In this document: piece after piece, positions 44,880-54,664 of the stretch
Numbering within the stretch: position 1 is the first letter of the stretch
Layout of the letters: every line of letters starts with the position of its first letter
DNA from: Artemia franciscana
Taxonomy: Eukaryota; Arthropoda; Branchiopoda; Anostraca; Artemiidae
Length of the DNA: 64,000 bases
Reading direction: 5' to 3'
Assembly: GCF_032884065.1 (NCBI RefSeq)
Contig: NC_088879.1
Coordinates: 24,228,038-24,292,037, forward strand
Translations under genes and position numbers: made by a program
Notes under the pieces: generated by a model
Told to the model about the DNA's origin: nothing
Databases searched by the model: none
Seen by the model: only the letters and a program-made list of their open reading frames with translations

Positions 44880-45023
44880 GTGGATGCAGGCAATTTAAAT
44901 GGCCCTTTTCCAGAATTATTGTTTTGTATACCAAAATGGGTATTTATAGGCAACAATTCTCTTGTTCTTACTAGGGGAGAAAGTTGGTACTTGTCTATTA
45001 TACAAAACACACTTAAGAAGTGA
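44880..45023 (+). CDS. Candidate exon, unrecognised
   Basis: After acceptor attatgttttttag the + strand reads VDAGNLNGPFPELLFCIPKW and stays open for 47 codons to TGA. Its last third overlaps the left arm of the inverted-repeat element at 44985, which argues against a conserved exon. Chance openness of this length is not negligible. Confidence 0.25.
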   Translation: MDAGNLNGPFPELLFCIPKWVFIGNNSLVLTRGESWYLSIIQNTLKK

Positions 45024-45561
45024 AGTTTAGTGACAATAAAATGTGATGAAAAAAGAATACTTTATTAGCAAAATTGTAAAGGTAATTCATGAATTATTAA
45101 TTTGGGAGCTTCAGCATTGGCTGACCATCTCAAAGACAAAGAAAAAGCTCATTATTAATGCAACTCTTGACCAGTTCATTTTAGTTCATTATTAACACAA
45201 TTCTTGAGAACAATAGTTAGTTTGCTTTCACTAGTGATAGAATATAGTGTCTCACCAGGGATGTTCAAATTAAGATTTGTGAGTTGCCAATGACTGAAGA
45301 ACAGACAATTATATTTTTCAAGGATGAGGGGCTGTTGCCCAAAACAAAACACTGTGTCAATGGACACACCATGACTTTGTACTCTTACAATAAGCAACAT
45401 TTTTGGAAGTATAGCACTGTGTTCTAGAAGCATATTTCCAAGCTGTAGTGTTCACAATTTTGCTAATAAAGTATTCTATTTTCATCATATTTATTTTTTT
45501 TTTCATTAATATTAACCAAACTTTACTTCTCAAGTGTGTTTTATATAATAGAAAAGTACCA
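44985..45561. mobile_element. Inverted-repeat (foldback) element
   Basis: The left arm (44985-45077) and right arm (45455-45561) are inverted copies: ggtacttgtctattata with aaaacacactt, and gaatactttattagcaaaat at the inner ends. Arms about 95-105 bp, about 80-85% complementary, spacer about 380 bp. No transposase. The spacer holds an 85-codon - strand open frame without motif. Confidence 0.65.
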
Positions 45562-45706
45562 GAGAGTCCTTCGGAAAAATCTTGAGGAGATGATTAGTGT
45601 ACATATCCTTGCAAAAAACGTGAACTGTGAACTTTTATTAAATGAAAGTCATAATTTGATAAAAACAAAATATTCCAAGTTCAGCTATTCCTTGCAAAAT
45701 GTGCAG
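45552..45706 (+). CDS. Candidate exon, unrecognised
   Basis: An acceptor-like tatataatag and a donor cag|gtcctt bound a frame reading KYQRVLRKNLEEMISVHILA followed by KNVNCELLLNESHNL. The charged, helix-like composition is suggestive only. It starts inside the right arm of the inverted-repeat element. Confidence 0.25.
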
Positions 45707-45866
45707 GTCCTTAGTCATTGCACAAAATATTCTTGTTGAAAAGAGGCATTAAACCCCCCTGTAAACTATGAAGGAGCAAAGACCTTTGAATTTTGTCTAG
45801 GAAGTAAGATTGTTTGTTTGTTTCAAATGTCTAGTATTAAAAAAAAGTTCTTATGCTAAACTGGCC

Positions 45867-47753
45867 AGTCATGATAAAAAACAACAAAGAGAGGTAAAAC
45901 TCAATGAAAAGACATCAAACAAGTGTGCAGCGAGTAGAGAGAAAAGATGAAAGACTAAGACAACACAGATATTTTGCCTGTATGTAAAGTAGGCATCCTT
46001 AGCATTTTCAAAAGATAATCCTAAATTGGGTCAATATTTGAATTTTCTGCGTCCCTATTTATTGAAAGATTAGCAAACATATGTTTTTTAATTTCTATAA
46101 ATTTAATTTCTTATCTCTATAGTTTTTTAAATGGTGAGTTCTACCAATATAAAACTTTCCACAAGAACAAGGAATTTTATACACCCTACTAACTAAATCT
46201 CCTCAGGTTAAATCCTTCCCAGAATTAAGGAAACTACCTATTGGTCTCACCAATTGGGAACATGTATCAATGTTAAGTTTATGCAAAATTAGTTTAAGCA
46301 TCTCCCCCAAAATAGGTACAAAAGGCAAAGAAATGAAACTTTTAGATGCATTTAATTCTGAACACTGCAAAACTCCAATGACCCTATTATTATGTTTCAT
46401 GCATCTATTTTTTATTATTTTATCAATGAATGAATTGGGTAACTATTACAAAATAAAATATCCCTCAAATATAATAATTCAGAATCTAAAAACTCCTGGG
46501 AACAAATTCTGGAAGCTCTATCCACCATTGCAATCACAACCCCTTGTTTCGCTGAAATAGGGTGACACTAATGAAAATTCAAATACCTTTTACTGTGTGT
46601 AGGCTTTCTATATATTGAGAATAGTAAATGGAAATCACTTTTAATTAATAAGATATCAAGAAAAGGTAGTTTGTCATTTTCTTCAAACTCCATTGTAAAT
46701 TTTACATTTTTACCAGAATATTTAAATGTCTATGGAATAGGTCTAAGGAATCTAAACTGTGTTTCCAAATGCAAACCACATCGTCCATGAATCTGCCCCA
46801 GTAACAAGGGCAGAGTCTAAGACTATGTAAAGCAGAGGTTTCATTAGAGTCCATGAAAAGATTTGCCAACAAAGGAGAGAGAGACGGCCTCATAGCCAAA
46901 CCAAATGCTTGTTTGTAAAATTCACCTCTAAAACCAAAATGAAGAGAAAATTAATTTACAAGGATAACCAACTTCATAATGACATCAATCTCCAAGCTAG
47001 CCATGGGAACATCTTGTAACAAATCAAATTGTTTTTGTAATTTAATCCCTAATATATCTTTTCACTTTTTCACATTACAATTCGAATACATGGAGACCAA
47101 ATTAAAACTACAGAGAATTGAATTCTCCTCCAATGTAAAATTCTTAAACATATAAGTAAGATGAATTTTGGGCAGACGATAGATCTTGGGTGCAGAACAA
47201 CCTCTTGGATAAAATTGATTATAAAACTGTGGGGTAATATGTAAACTGTTTTTCAGAGACTCCAAATCCTTTCTTATTAACTTTATATATTGATCTGTAG
47301 GATCAATATCCAGTTTTTTGTAAGTAATGGTATCAGAAATAATTGTATTCATTTTACAATCATAATCATCAGTGTCCATAATTACAGTAGTGTTACCTTT
47401 GTCTGCTCTAGTGATAGTAAAGACTTTATCCCTTTTCAAATCAGAAAGTATTTTAATGTCTTTTTTTCTGTAATATCATTTTAATTTTTCTTAGGCTAAA
47501 AGTGTTTAGTTTTCTTACAATCTCAACTCTAAGTTCCTGAGGAGCCTCGACTTTATCAATAGAAGCCATAATTCCTGACTTTACCTTATAAATTATTTTT
47601 GAATGAGAAATTAGTGTTGGGAAGTAGAATTTAAAACCCTTCGACAAAACTGCCTCTTGTTGACTTATTAGTATTATTCATCTTTTCTCTTTACTGGCTG
47701 CAGTCTCGTTTGATGTCTTTTCATTGAGTTTTGCCTCACCTTGTTGTTTTTTG
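45867..47753 (-). mobile_element. Penelope-like element (PLE1) with inverted ends
   Basis: Read on the - strand: an N-terminal part with SKGFKFYFPT and KVEAPQELRVEIV (about 47640-47530); ADKGNTTVIMDTDDYDCKMN and FYPRGCSAPKIYRLPKIHL (47400-47150), the Penelope RT signature; AMRPSLSPLLANLFMD and GRFMDDVVCIWKHSLDSLD (46897-46730) with the FMDD catalytic palm; and VYKIPCSCGKFYIGRTHH (about 46170-46115), the GIY-YIG endonuclease block typical of Penelope-like elements. It is interrupted in several places and not functional. About 75 bp at each edge (45867-45945 and 47680-47753) are inverted copies of each other. Confidence 0.85.
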
Positions 47754-49039
47754 TGTAGTATTCAGGACCTAGTATTAGGGAAGCTGATGACTCTTCCAAA
47801 AAAAGAATCAACAGTCATATAAAACCTCAATAAAACACTATCAGCATAGCAGATATTTAATTATACCCAGTGCTGCAAATTTAGGAATACAAAGAAAAAA
47901 GAGAAAGAGCCTCTCCATCTGCCAATCTTTCCATTGAACAGGGCATGTGATATTTTCTGTGTTGGGTCAAATTCAGCTGGAAGCTAGACTCCTGTGGTGT
48001 CCCTACCAGGGCTGTAATTTGCAATGGGGCATGGGAGCAACTTCACCTCCCTGACCTTTGTTTTCTCCCCCCAAAACCCAGTTTGCCCTGCTCTCCCCCC
48101 CCCCCAGCTGAAATTTAGTTTCTTCCAAAATTTAGTTTCAACACTATTTTGCAATGATAGTTAGGGCTGACATCAAAGGATCAAGAAGTGATGTTGCTCT
48201 TAATGATTTGTCACCAGTTATCCCTGTGGACTTTTCTGGCGTCTGTTTTTCAAAACTGTTAAAGCCAAAGGGATTAAAGAGGCTATTCTTTCACAGTCTG
48301 TACCCATACAAAAAGACAGGATCAAGCCACGAGTAGCTGTTTTGCTCTGTGGTAACTTCGTGTTCTTTCTTATGTGGTCATTGATCATTTGTGTTGTGAT
48401 TTTGCAGATATACCTCCCTGTCAAGCTTCCTATTTAGTAATGTCCTCAGGACGGATCAAGAACGTCACCCACAGGTGAAATCTCTTGACGTAGCAAACAA
48501 TTCCATTCACTGCTTTTATTTCACTGCTCATGCTATGGGAGACATGATGGAGATCTGCCACTCATGGGATATGATATGATGGAGACTGGAGAATTCATTT
48601 GTGTGTGTTACTAATCAAATGATATAACGTTGGGATATTGGAAATGTCACGTTCGTGTCCTTTACAGTATAAGTCTCACTAGTTTAAGTCTAACCAGGGT
48701 TGAAGTGAACCTGGGTCACTAATAAGCCTCTTGGCTGAAATTTACCTTTAGATTCCTTTTTTTTCTTCAAATTCCTGATAGCTTTAGAACTCTTGCAAAA
48801 GGAATTTTCTTGTTTTTGCTATTAATATGAATTGCATAAAACCCAACACATGTTGCTTCAAATAAAACATATTCTTTGTCAAAAAACTGTTCATTAAATT
48901 TTCAGCTAAAACTTTAAACAAATGGAAATAAATTTATGAGACGGGTTAAAACTGTAATACCTTTCCTCTGTTTAATTCAAATGTAACGTGATTTAACTTA
49001 ATCCACATGTTTTTACTTTTTTTTTTGTCATTGTTGTAG
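47754..49039. other. Unassigned stretch, possible gene fragments
   Basis: C-runs near 48100. On the + strand near 48265-48420 one frame reads AKGIKEAILSQSVPIQKDRI followed by a hydrophobic stretch; another frame is open at 48154-48336. None could be assigned, and no clear splice pair frames them. Confidence 0.3.
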
Positions 49040-49195
49040 CTACTGCAAAAACAGAAGATTCTACTAAATGCATGGAAAGGTCAGCTAAGCCACTTTGACC
49101 TGAATGAATGGTCTCAACACACAGACAGTACAAACCCTGGGTCTTTCATCAAGAGGAGACTACTTAAGGACAAAAGGGAATTTTTCATTACAAAT
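49040..49195 (+). CDS. Internal coding exon, unrecognised
   Basis: Acceptor tttgtcattgttgtag (AG 49038-49039) and donor aat|gtaaat (GT 49196-49197) bound exactly 52 codons in phase 0: LLQKQKILLNAWKGQLSHFD, then LNEWSQHTDSTNPGSFIKRR, then LLKDKREFFITN. GC is above the neighbourhood. The next candidate exon (49313) begins in the same phase. No family recognised. This is the clearest exon of the possible + strand gene at 49-51 kb. Confidence 0.5.
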
Positions 49196-49312
49196 GTAAA
49201 TTTCTATGTTTTGAATGTTATTTTTAGTCTATTGGAGATGAACCAAGTTTTTTAGGGCATTTGCCAAGTTTATATTACTTTACTAAAAGTTTTGCAATGC
49301 TTTTTTTTTTAG

Positions 49313-49522
49313 TACCATAAGTTGTTCATACTAGACTTCCTAGTCGTTCTGAATCAGACGTTAATTGAACTAATAGCAAAGGGGGATAATATTACTTTGC
49401 TGTCATTGGAAATTGCTAAATTATTTACAGAATGTAGCATTACAACTTGTAGTAGGTGCTCCATGCTCTTGAATTTTTCTAAAAAAATGGAAACTCAACC
49501 AAAGTCTCCATGTTGCTACTGA
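49313..49522 (+). CDS. Candidate exon following 49195, unrecognised
   Basis: A long T tract and AG (49311-49312) precede a frame reading YHKLFILDFLVVLNQTLIEL, then IAKGDNITLLSLEIAKLFTE, to a TGA at 49520-49522. Phase 0 matches the exon ending at 49195, separated by a 117-bp intron. Internal GT words (for example after LFTE) could be the true donor, since no poly(A) signal follows the stop. The first 40 residues look like a hydrophobic helical region. Confidence 0.45.
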   Translation, partial: YHKLFILDFLVVLNQTLIELIAKGDNITLLSLEIAKLFTECSITTCSRCSMLLNFSKKMETQPKSPCCY

Positions 49523-49650
49523 TATACATTTTGTTAATTGAAAAGCACCTTGTTGTTAGGATGACAAACTTCAGTGGACCAAAAACAAAGGACTGCTGAT
49601 CTCCATATCAAAGATGTCTCATCCACATTAAATCTTTATCTTCTGTACAG

Positions 49651-49750
49651 AATGAACATGAGTTCTTTCTTCTGGGAATATACATCTCCATCTCAACTGG
49701 TTGAGAACTTTGCTAAAGCAGAAAGCCAAGGGATCAAAAACAGAAAGTGA
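49651..49750 (+). CDS. Candidate exon or fragment, unrecognised
   Basis: After acceptor atcttctgtacag the frame MNMSSFFWEYTSPSQLVENF continues AKAESQGIKNRK to TGA. Just upstream, after ttgttgttag at about 49560, another short frame reads DDKLQWTKNKGLLISISKM. Both look coding in composition but cannot be joined with confidence. Confidence 0.3.
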
Positions 49751-51132
49751 ATAGAATGTTTTCTGTGTTAAAACAGAAAGTGAGGGATGTATGTCGAGAA
49801 GTTTTTTTAATTCTTTTTTTCATTTTTCGTTCATTATTACTGCTTGATGTGTATAATTATGGTAATTTTTATTGACAGGGAGGTAGAAATTTAAAAACAC
49901 ATATAATTTGGAATCAACCGGATTTATTGAAATCTAGTGTATTTATTGTAAGATATAGTACACTCTTTGTATACTTATCCTAATAGGGTAGCACATACTT
50001 GAGGGGCTGTCAAATATTTTCATGATTGGGATAGTGCAACAAAAAGTTCATTTTAGGGCTGTATTTTGCTCACTGTATAATTGTTGTAGTAATATCAAAA
50101 TCAACAATGAATATTCTGTACCTTTTTAACTAATGTCATAGTCAAATTGACCATAGATTAGTTTGTTTACTAATGTAGCAAATTTTGGGGGGCAGGTAAT
50201 TATTATCTCATTCATCTAAAATAATATATCTCAACAAAAAGTTGTCAGGAAGTATGTATGCTATTTACTTTTTATCCTTTGCTATCCTGTGAAGCCACCT
50301 AATTTTTGAAATTTTTTCAAATAATTAAACATATTAGTAACTTGCTTTTCGCCTTGTCACTGATAGGACAGTATTGAATGGTTCTTGTATTTCTGAATGT
50401 TTTTAAAGTTTCATGTGGCACGCTGATATCTCTACTACCTAAGGAAATGACTTTTGCCTTGCACCAAACTTCCAAAAAGCGACATTAGTAATTTTTGTGA
50501 AGAAAAAAAGAAACATAGCTAATCAGAATATTGGAAACTTCCTTTGTCAAACTGGTTAAAATGAAATAGTAGAACTAGGCACCTCTTCTGGTTTATGAGA
50601 CCAACAAATAGACAAAAGTAGAACTGTCTGTTCTACTCCAGAAATGGCTAACTAAGCACCCTGTTTTTCTAAGAGATGCTTGATGGCAGTGGGGTTTCTT
50701 GAAATAGAATATGTCCAAATCTCGTATTTTTTTTATTTACCTATCTTTTAAGGAAAGAATATATCAAATTACTGTCTTACTTTATAACTAGAAAGAGAAA
50801 ATGCAAGGAAGATGTAGAGCTATAGCCAGTGGCGTCAATTCTAGGAAATCAGTGGGAAGGGGGGAATGGATTTTTCTGATTCTAGGGGGAGAGGTAATTT
50901 TTTCCAATTCTTTCAATGGAAATAAAAAAGTGATGAAAGCATGGGAAATTTTTCAAAAGCTATGAGACCAAATGCCCCCCCTTTTTTTCTCGAATTGACG
51001 CAATTAACTGAAGTAGGGTAACATTCAAAGTAAGTGGGCATTTTCGTATTTGAATTTTACTGTTGAAGATTCGTTTTCAAGTTTGTATGTATTTGGCAAC
51101 AGTGTATAGTAATACTGTGTTTTATTTTTCAG
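49751..51132. other. Unassigned stretch, possible intron
   Basis: No gene recognised. 50830-51005 has a gccagtggcgtcaattc word and facing G- and C-runs (aaggggggaatgg, atgccccccc), and ends cgaattgacgcaatt, roughly inverted to its start, suggesting a small MITE. Confidence 0.35.
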
Positions 51133-51186
51133 GCATTTTTGAAGTTTTGCGAAATTCTTTATCATTTCCCTCAGTTGGTCAATAAT
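51133..51186 (+). CDS. Candidate 18-codon micro-exon
   Basis: ttttatttttcag and aat|gtaagtatt, both close to consensus, bound 54 bp in phase 0 reading AFLKFCEILYHFPQLVNN. Phase matches the exons at 49040 and 49313. Size and splice quality suggest a real short exon, but openness over 18 codons is weak evidence alone. Confidence 0.4.
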
Positions 51187-52379
51187 GTAAGTATTATTTT
51201 CCTATATCTAAAACGAGCAGTCTTAAAATTATCTATCCCAAAAGCAATGGGACACATTTTATGAACTAGAATTGGGATTGACACTGGGATCGAGGTAATG
51301 TTCCTGCTTAAAATAATTCCATCGTCAGGTTTTAGTTTTAAGATAAAAATAAAATAAAACTGCATTTTGCCTTTCCATTTATTGTGCCAAAATACCCATT
51401 GCTTGGATATTTGGTAAGTCTCTGAATGAAGGTCAGCTAGTTTTCTCACAATATTAATTGTCAATGCCTCATTACCTATTAAGTAGGTTAAACCTATCTA
51501 AGTCGTCATAATATTATGCGTATGTAAACTTTTGCAGTAAAAGAATATAAATTTTCTTCATGTCTTATTCCTTGTTAGGATTAAGACTGATTTTTTATTT
51601 GAATCGACAAGCTTTTTTGGATAAGGTAATAAAGCTCATGTTATCAACTAATTGTGATACAATACTTAACATCCCAATAATCAACATATACTATTGATAG
51701 ATAGATCGATAGATAGATAAGTGTATTTCAAAATCCCATTGGCCATATACACAAAAATATAAATAAGTAACAAACAAGCGAGGAAATTAAACAATAGTAT
51801 GAATTACAAACACGCACAAAAACAGAATACAACGCGAAAATGCCTAATCTAACAACAATAGAAATTAATCATATAAAAGTTTTTCCTCTTATTAAGGATT
51901 AATCTATATACACTCCCACTCGAAATATTGTGGTTGGGTTACTATTTTGCAGAATACCCGGAAGCATCAAATTAATCCCATGCAAATACATTTCTTGTAA
52001 AACCAAGAGCATTGGGCATTTCTGGAGACAAGGATCCAAGTTTATATTACTCATTCTCTAATTCTTTTAAAGCACCATTGAAATTCACTTTTGCAAAAAG
52101 AATTTTATGGTACCAAGCGTATACAAACCCATTTATTTCTGGTATGTGTACGAACTCGTCAACATCCTGTAGAATAATGACACTAAACTAAAAATAGGGC
52201 TGAAATTGAAAGAATTTAGACATTTCGTAAGGGCACAGATTCAAAGAAGCCCTGTAAAAACGTGCTTCCCTCCACCATTGGGTTCGACAGAAAACGATAT
52301 ATACTATCCTTATAAACAAGCAATAATTTTATATAGATAACTTCGAAGACGACACTGCCTTTCCATGACGAAAGTAAAA
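51187..52379. other. Gene-free stretch with GATA microsatellite
   Basis: A short gatagata-type microsatellite lies at about 51697-51720. No gene recognised. Confidence 0.4.
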
Positions 52380-53184
52380 CAGTTCAAAATAGGGATGAAA
52401 CCTTTTTATTGACAGTGAACAGATACAAAATTTAACTGGATATTTCGAACACATTTACAGTGTTTATCATCAGCAGTGAAACTAAAAGACATGAATAAAG
52501 GCAAACAAAATTTGGCATCATTTCATCATGACTTTCACCTTTCCAGAGAAAGATTAGTTAAAAAATTTTCAAAATTATCTGAAAATAAAGCCGTAATACC
52601 TTCGTCAACTCTTAGACCGGGTGTAATTAATTTTTCATCAAGGACCTTAACGTTACAAGAAAAGTCCGTATTAGAAAAAGGTCCAAAATTTTGCTTTATA
52701 ACTAATAAAGTCCCAGTAGAAGAAATTATCTCTTCAATAGAAACATCTTTACATAGAAACCCCATCCTAATCAAAGATGTTAGCCTAGTAAGAGCTGCTA
52801 CAGTTAAAACCCTGTCAGAGTTTGCTTTAAAACCAGAAATCCCTAATAATTCTATCGAAGACATAAAGATTCTTAATAATTTTAGTGGTAATGGACACCA
52901 AGGACTACGATTCAAAATTAAACACTTTACTGAAAGATGAAAAAACGTACAAAAAACTTTCTTTTGACCTGACGGACTCATACCCAAAGAAGTTTAAGAA
53001 CGAGTTAAAGACTTTGAAGGAAGAAGGGAAGATTACACCTCAACTTTTCTACAAATTCTTACCAAGAAGTTCTTTGTGCCCTAAATTATACGGACTTCCA
53101 AAGATACATAAGCCAAATCTGCCATTACGACCAATTATTACAAGCACAAAGTCACCAACAAGTGCTCTGAGTAAGTGGTAACAC
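52380..53184 (+). mobile_element. Penelope-like element (PLE2), 5' half, cut by Helitron
   Basis: After a flank with poly(A)-signal-like and hammerhead-like sequence on the opposite strand (52400-52476), the + strand encodes the PLE N-terminal region: VINFSSRTLTLQEKSVLEKG, CFITNKVPVEEIISSIE, then VMDTKDYDSKLNTLLKDEKT and LYGLPKIHKPNLPLRPIITS, the hallmark Penelope RT block. It ends at TSALSKW, where Helitron sequence begins. The catalytic palm and GIY-YIG parts are absent from this side. It differs clearly from PLE1 in sequence, so it is a separate lineage. Confidence 0.85.
52438..52476 (-). ncRNA. Hammerhead-ribozyme-like motif in PLE2 flank
   Basis: On the - strand: ctgatga (52473-52467), a stem (aacac with gtgtt around tgtaaat), then cgaaa (52447-52443). 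This is the core box, stem II and GAAA order of a hammerhead. Stem I and III partners were not established. It is antisense to the PLE2 coding frame, as expected if this flank is the inverted 5' copy known for Penelope-like elements. Confidence 0.45.
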
Positions 53185-53451
53185 CTAGTTGATGGGGTGC
53201 TTCGCCCCCCCCCCGCGCGCGTAAGTTGTTACGCGCCATATTAGTTACGTGCCATTGTAGTTGTGTCCCTGTGTACCACCTATGAATATAGATAGATTTA
53301 TATATGTGTTTTGAACTACGTAAAACTTGCGAATATACAACATTCTTGGCTTTCCCATTGTCTGTGCATATACAAAGCCTTACGTACTTATAATGACGTC
53401 ATATGCAAACGCCCCCCCCCCAGCCCCCCACGCGTAAGTATATATATGTTC

Positions 53452-53655
53452 TTAACTACGTAAAACTTGCGAATATACAACATTCTTCGATATCCCATTG
53501 TCTGTGCATATAAATTGATTGTCAGGTTTACCGACTCTTGAACATGCAACATAAAATTGTCCATGGGAAAAACAATCCGTATTCAGATCTATACCTAATT
53601 TTTCTAATGATTGCCCTTAAGCTTTGTTGATGGTGATTGCTAATCGAACATTCCC
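53452..53655 (-). pseudogene. Helitron helicase C-terminal fragment
   Basis: The - strand reads GNVRLAITINKA, a stop, GQSLEKLGIDLNTDCFSHGQ, FYVACSRVGKPDNQFICTDN and GISKNVVYSQVLRS ending at TAA (53454-53452). This is helicase motif V/VI of Pif1/Helitron type (A-x-T-I-N-K-A-Q-G-Q-S and F-Y-V-A-C-S-R-V). One sense codon (Q) is a stop. Upstream helicase motifs are absent and are replaced by minisatellite. Confidence 0.85.
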
Positions 53656-53985
53656 TGTGTCCCCGACGTCATTTATATATGTCCCTGTGCCCCCGGCAAC
53701 CCCTTTGTAGTTGTGTCCCTGTGTCCCGGTCGTCATTTATATTCCCAGTATCCCGGTCGTCATTTGTATCCCAGTGTCCCAGTCTGTAATTTCTCTTTGA
53801 GCGTCCCAGTCGTCATTTATATTCCCTTTGTCCCGGTGTCCTGGTCGTCATTTGTGTCCCGGTCTGTAACTTATCTTTGAGTGTCCCGGTCGTCATTTAT
53901 ATCTCCCGGTCGTTAAATGTGTCCCAGTGTCCCAGTCTGTAATTTCTCTTTGACTGTCCCGGTCGTCATTTATATTCCCTGTGTC
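53656..53985. repeat. Minisatellite, gtcccggtcgtcattt unit
   Basis: Irregular tandem units of roughly 20-28 bp combining tgtcccggtcgtcatttat, attccctgtg and tgtcccagtctgtaattt. Repeated in the second Helitron unit at 54665-54985. Confidence 0.8.
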
Positions 53986-54245
53986 GCGGTTTTTAGTTTT
54001 CTTTTTCTCCTTTATTTTTCAGTTTTTTTTCCTTTTTTCTTTTTTTTCTTTTTCAGTTTTTATTTTTTTTTTTATTGGTTTTTGTTTTTTTCTTTTTTGT
54101 TTTTTTTTGTAGTTTTTACCTTTTTTTTATTTTTTTTATTTTTTTCTTTTTTAGTTTTTAGTTTTTTACCTTTTTTTAGTTTTTTTTTAGTTTTTTAGCT
54201 TTTTTAGTTTTTTTAGTATTTTCTTTTTAGTTTTTTTTTGTAGTT
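53986..54245. repeat. T-rich tract (agttttt words)
   Basis: About 260 bp of tttttagtttttt words, recurring at 54986-55245 in the second unit. Open frames rich in F on + or K on - are by-products. Confidence 0.85.
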
Positions 54246-54514
54246 TTTTCTATCAGCTGCAAGTTTTTTGGCATAGACTCTGAGCAGCTTCCTCGGCTGT
54301 TGCCATTGTAGGTTCTTCAGTCATTTTACAATAAACATTTTTCCGTCCACGCTCTTCTTACAATTAAAAATTTGTCTTTGAACAATTTTCTTCAATACCT
54401 TTAATGACGTCATCGTCATAACAAACATGACGACAACTAACTTCATGACGACCTGATGACATGACGTCACTCGACAGACACACAGACAAACAACTTATTT
54501 TTATATATATTTGT

Positions 54515-54664
54515 GCATATAAATATATTGTCAGGTTTACCAACTCTTGAACATGCAACATAAAATTGTCCATGGGAAAAACAATCCGTATTCAGATCTA
54601 TACCTGATTATTCTAATGATTGCCCTTGAGCTTTGTTGATGGTGATTGCTAATCGAACATTCCC
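54515..54664 (-). pseudogene. Helitron helicase C-terminal fragment, second copy
   Basis: Same as 53452-53655 but it carries GNVRLAITINKAQGQSLE with the Q retained, and a stop at the following K position. It ends near GKPDN, where the tandem unit begins. Two copies broken at different codons show the stops arose after duplication. Confidence 0.8.

Larger units (their letters stand above)
37191..46026 (+). repeat. Large duplicated segment, copy 1
   Basis: It matches 55843-64000 in the same orientation at an offset near 17975-17985. Spot comparison shows about one difference per 80-150 bp plus a few short indels. Relative to copy 2 it has 670 extra bp (37353-38021), with an AT shared at the junction. 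Confidence 0.9.

Noticed and set aside
45867-47753. Possible LTR retroelement because of repeated ends
   Set aside because: The ends are inverted rather than direct, and the RT signature with GIY-YIG identifies a Penelope-like element; no gag, protease or integrase words were seen.
48154-48424. Overlapping open frames on both strands near 48.2-48.4 kb
   Set aside because: Several frames look partly protein-like but contradict each other and none has a full splice context; left unassigned.
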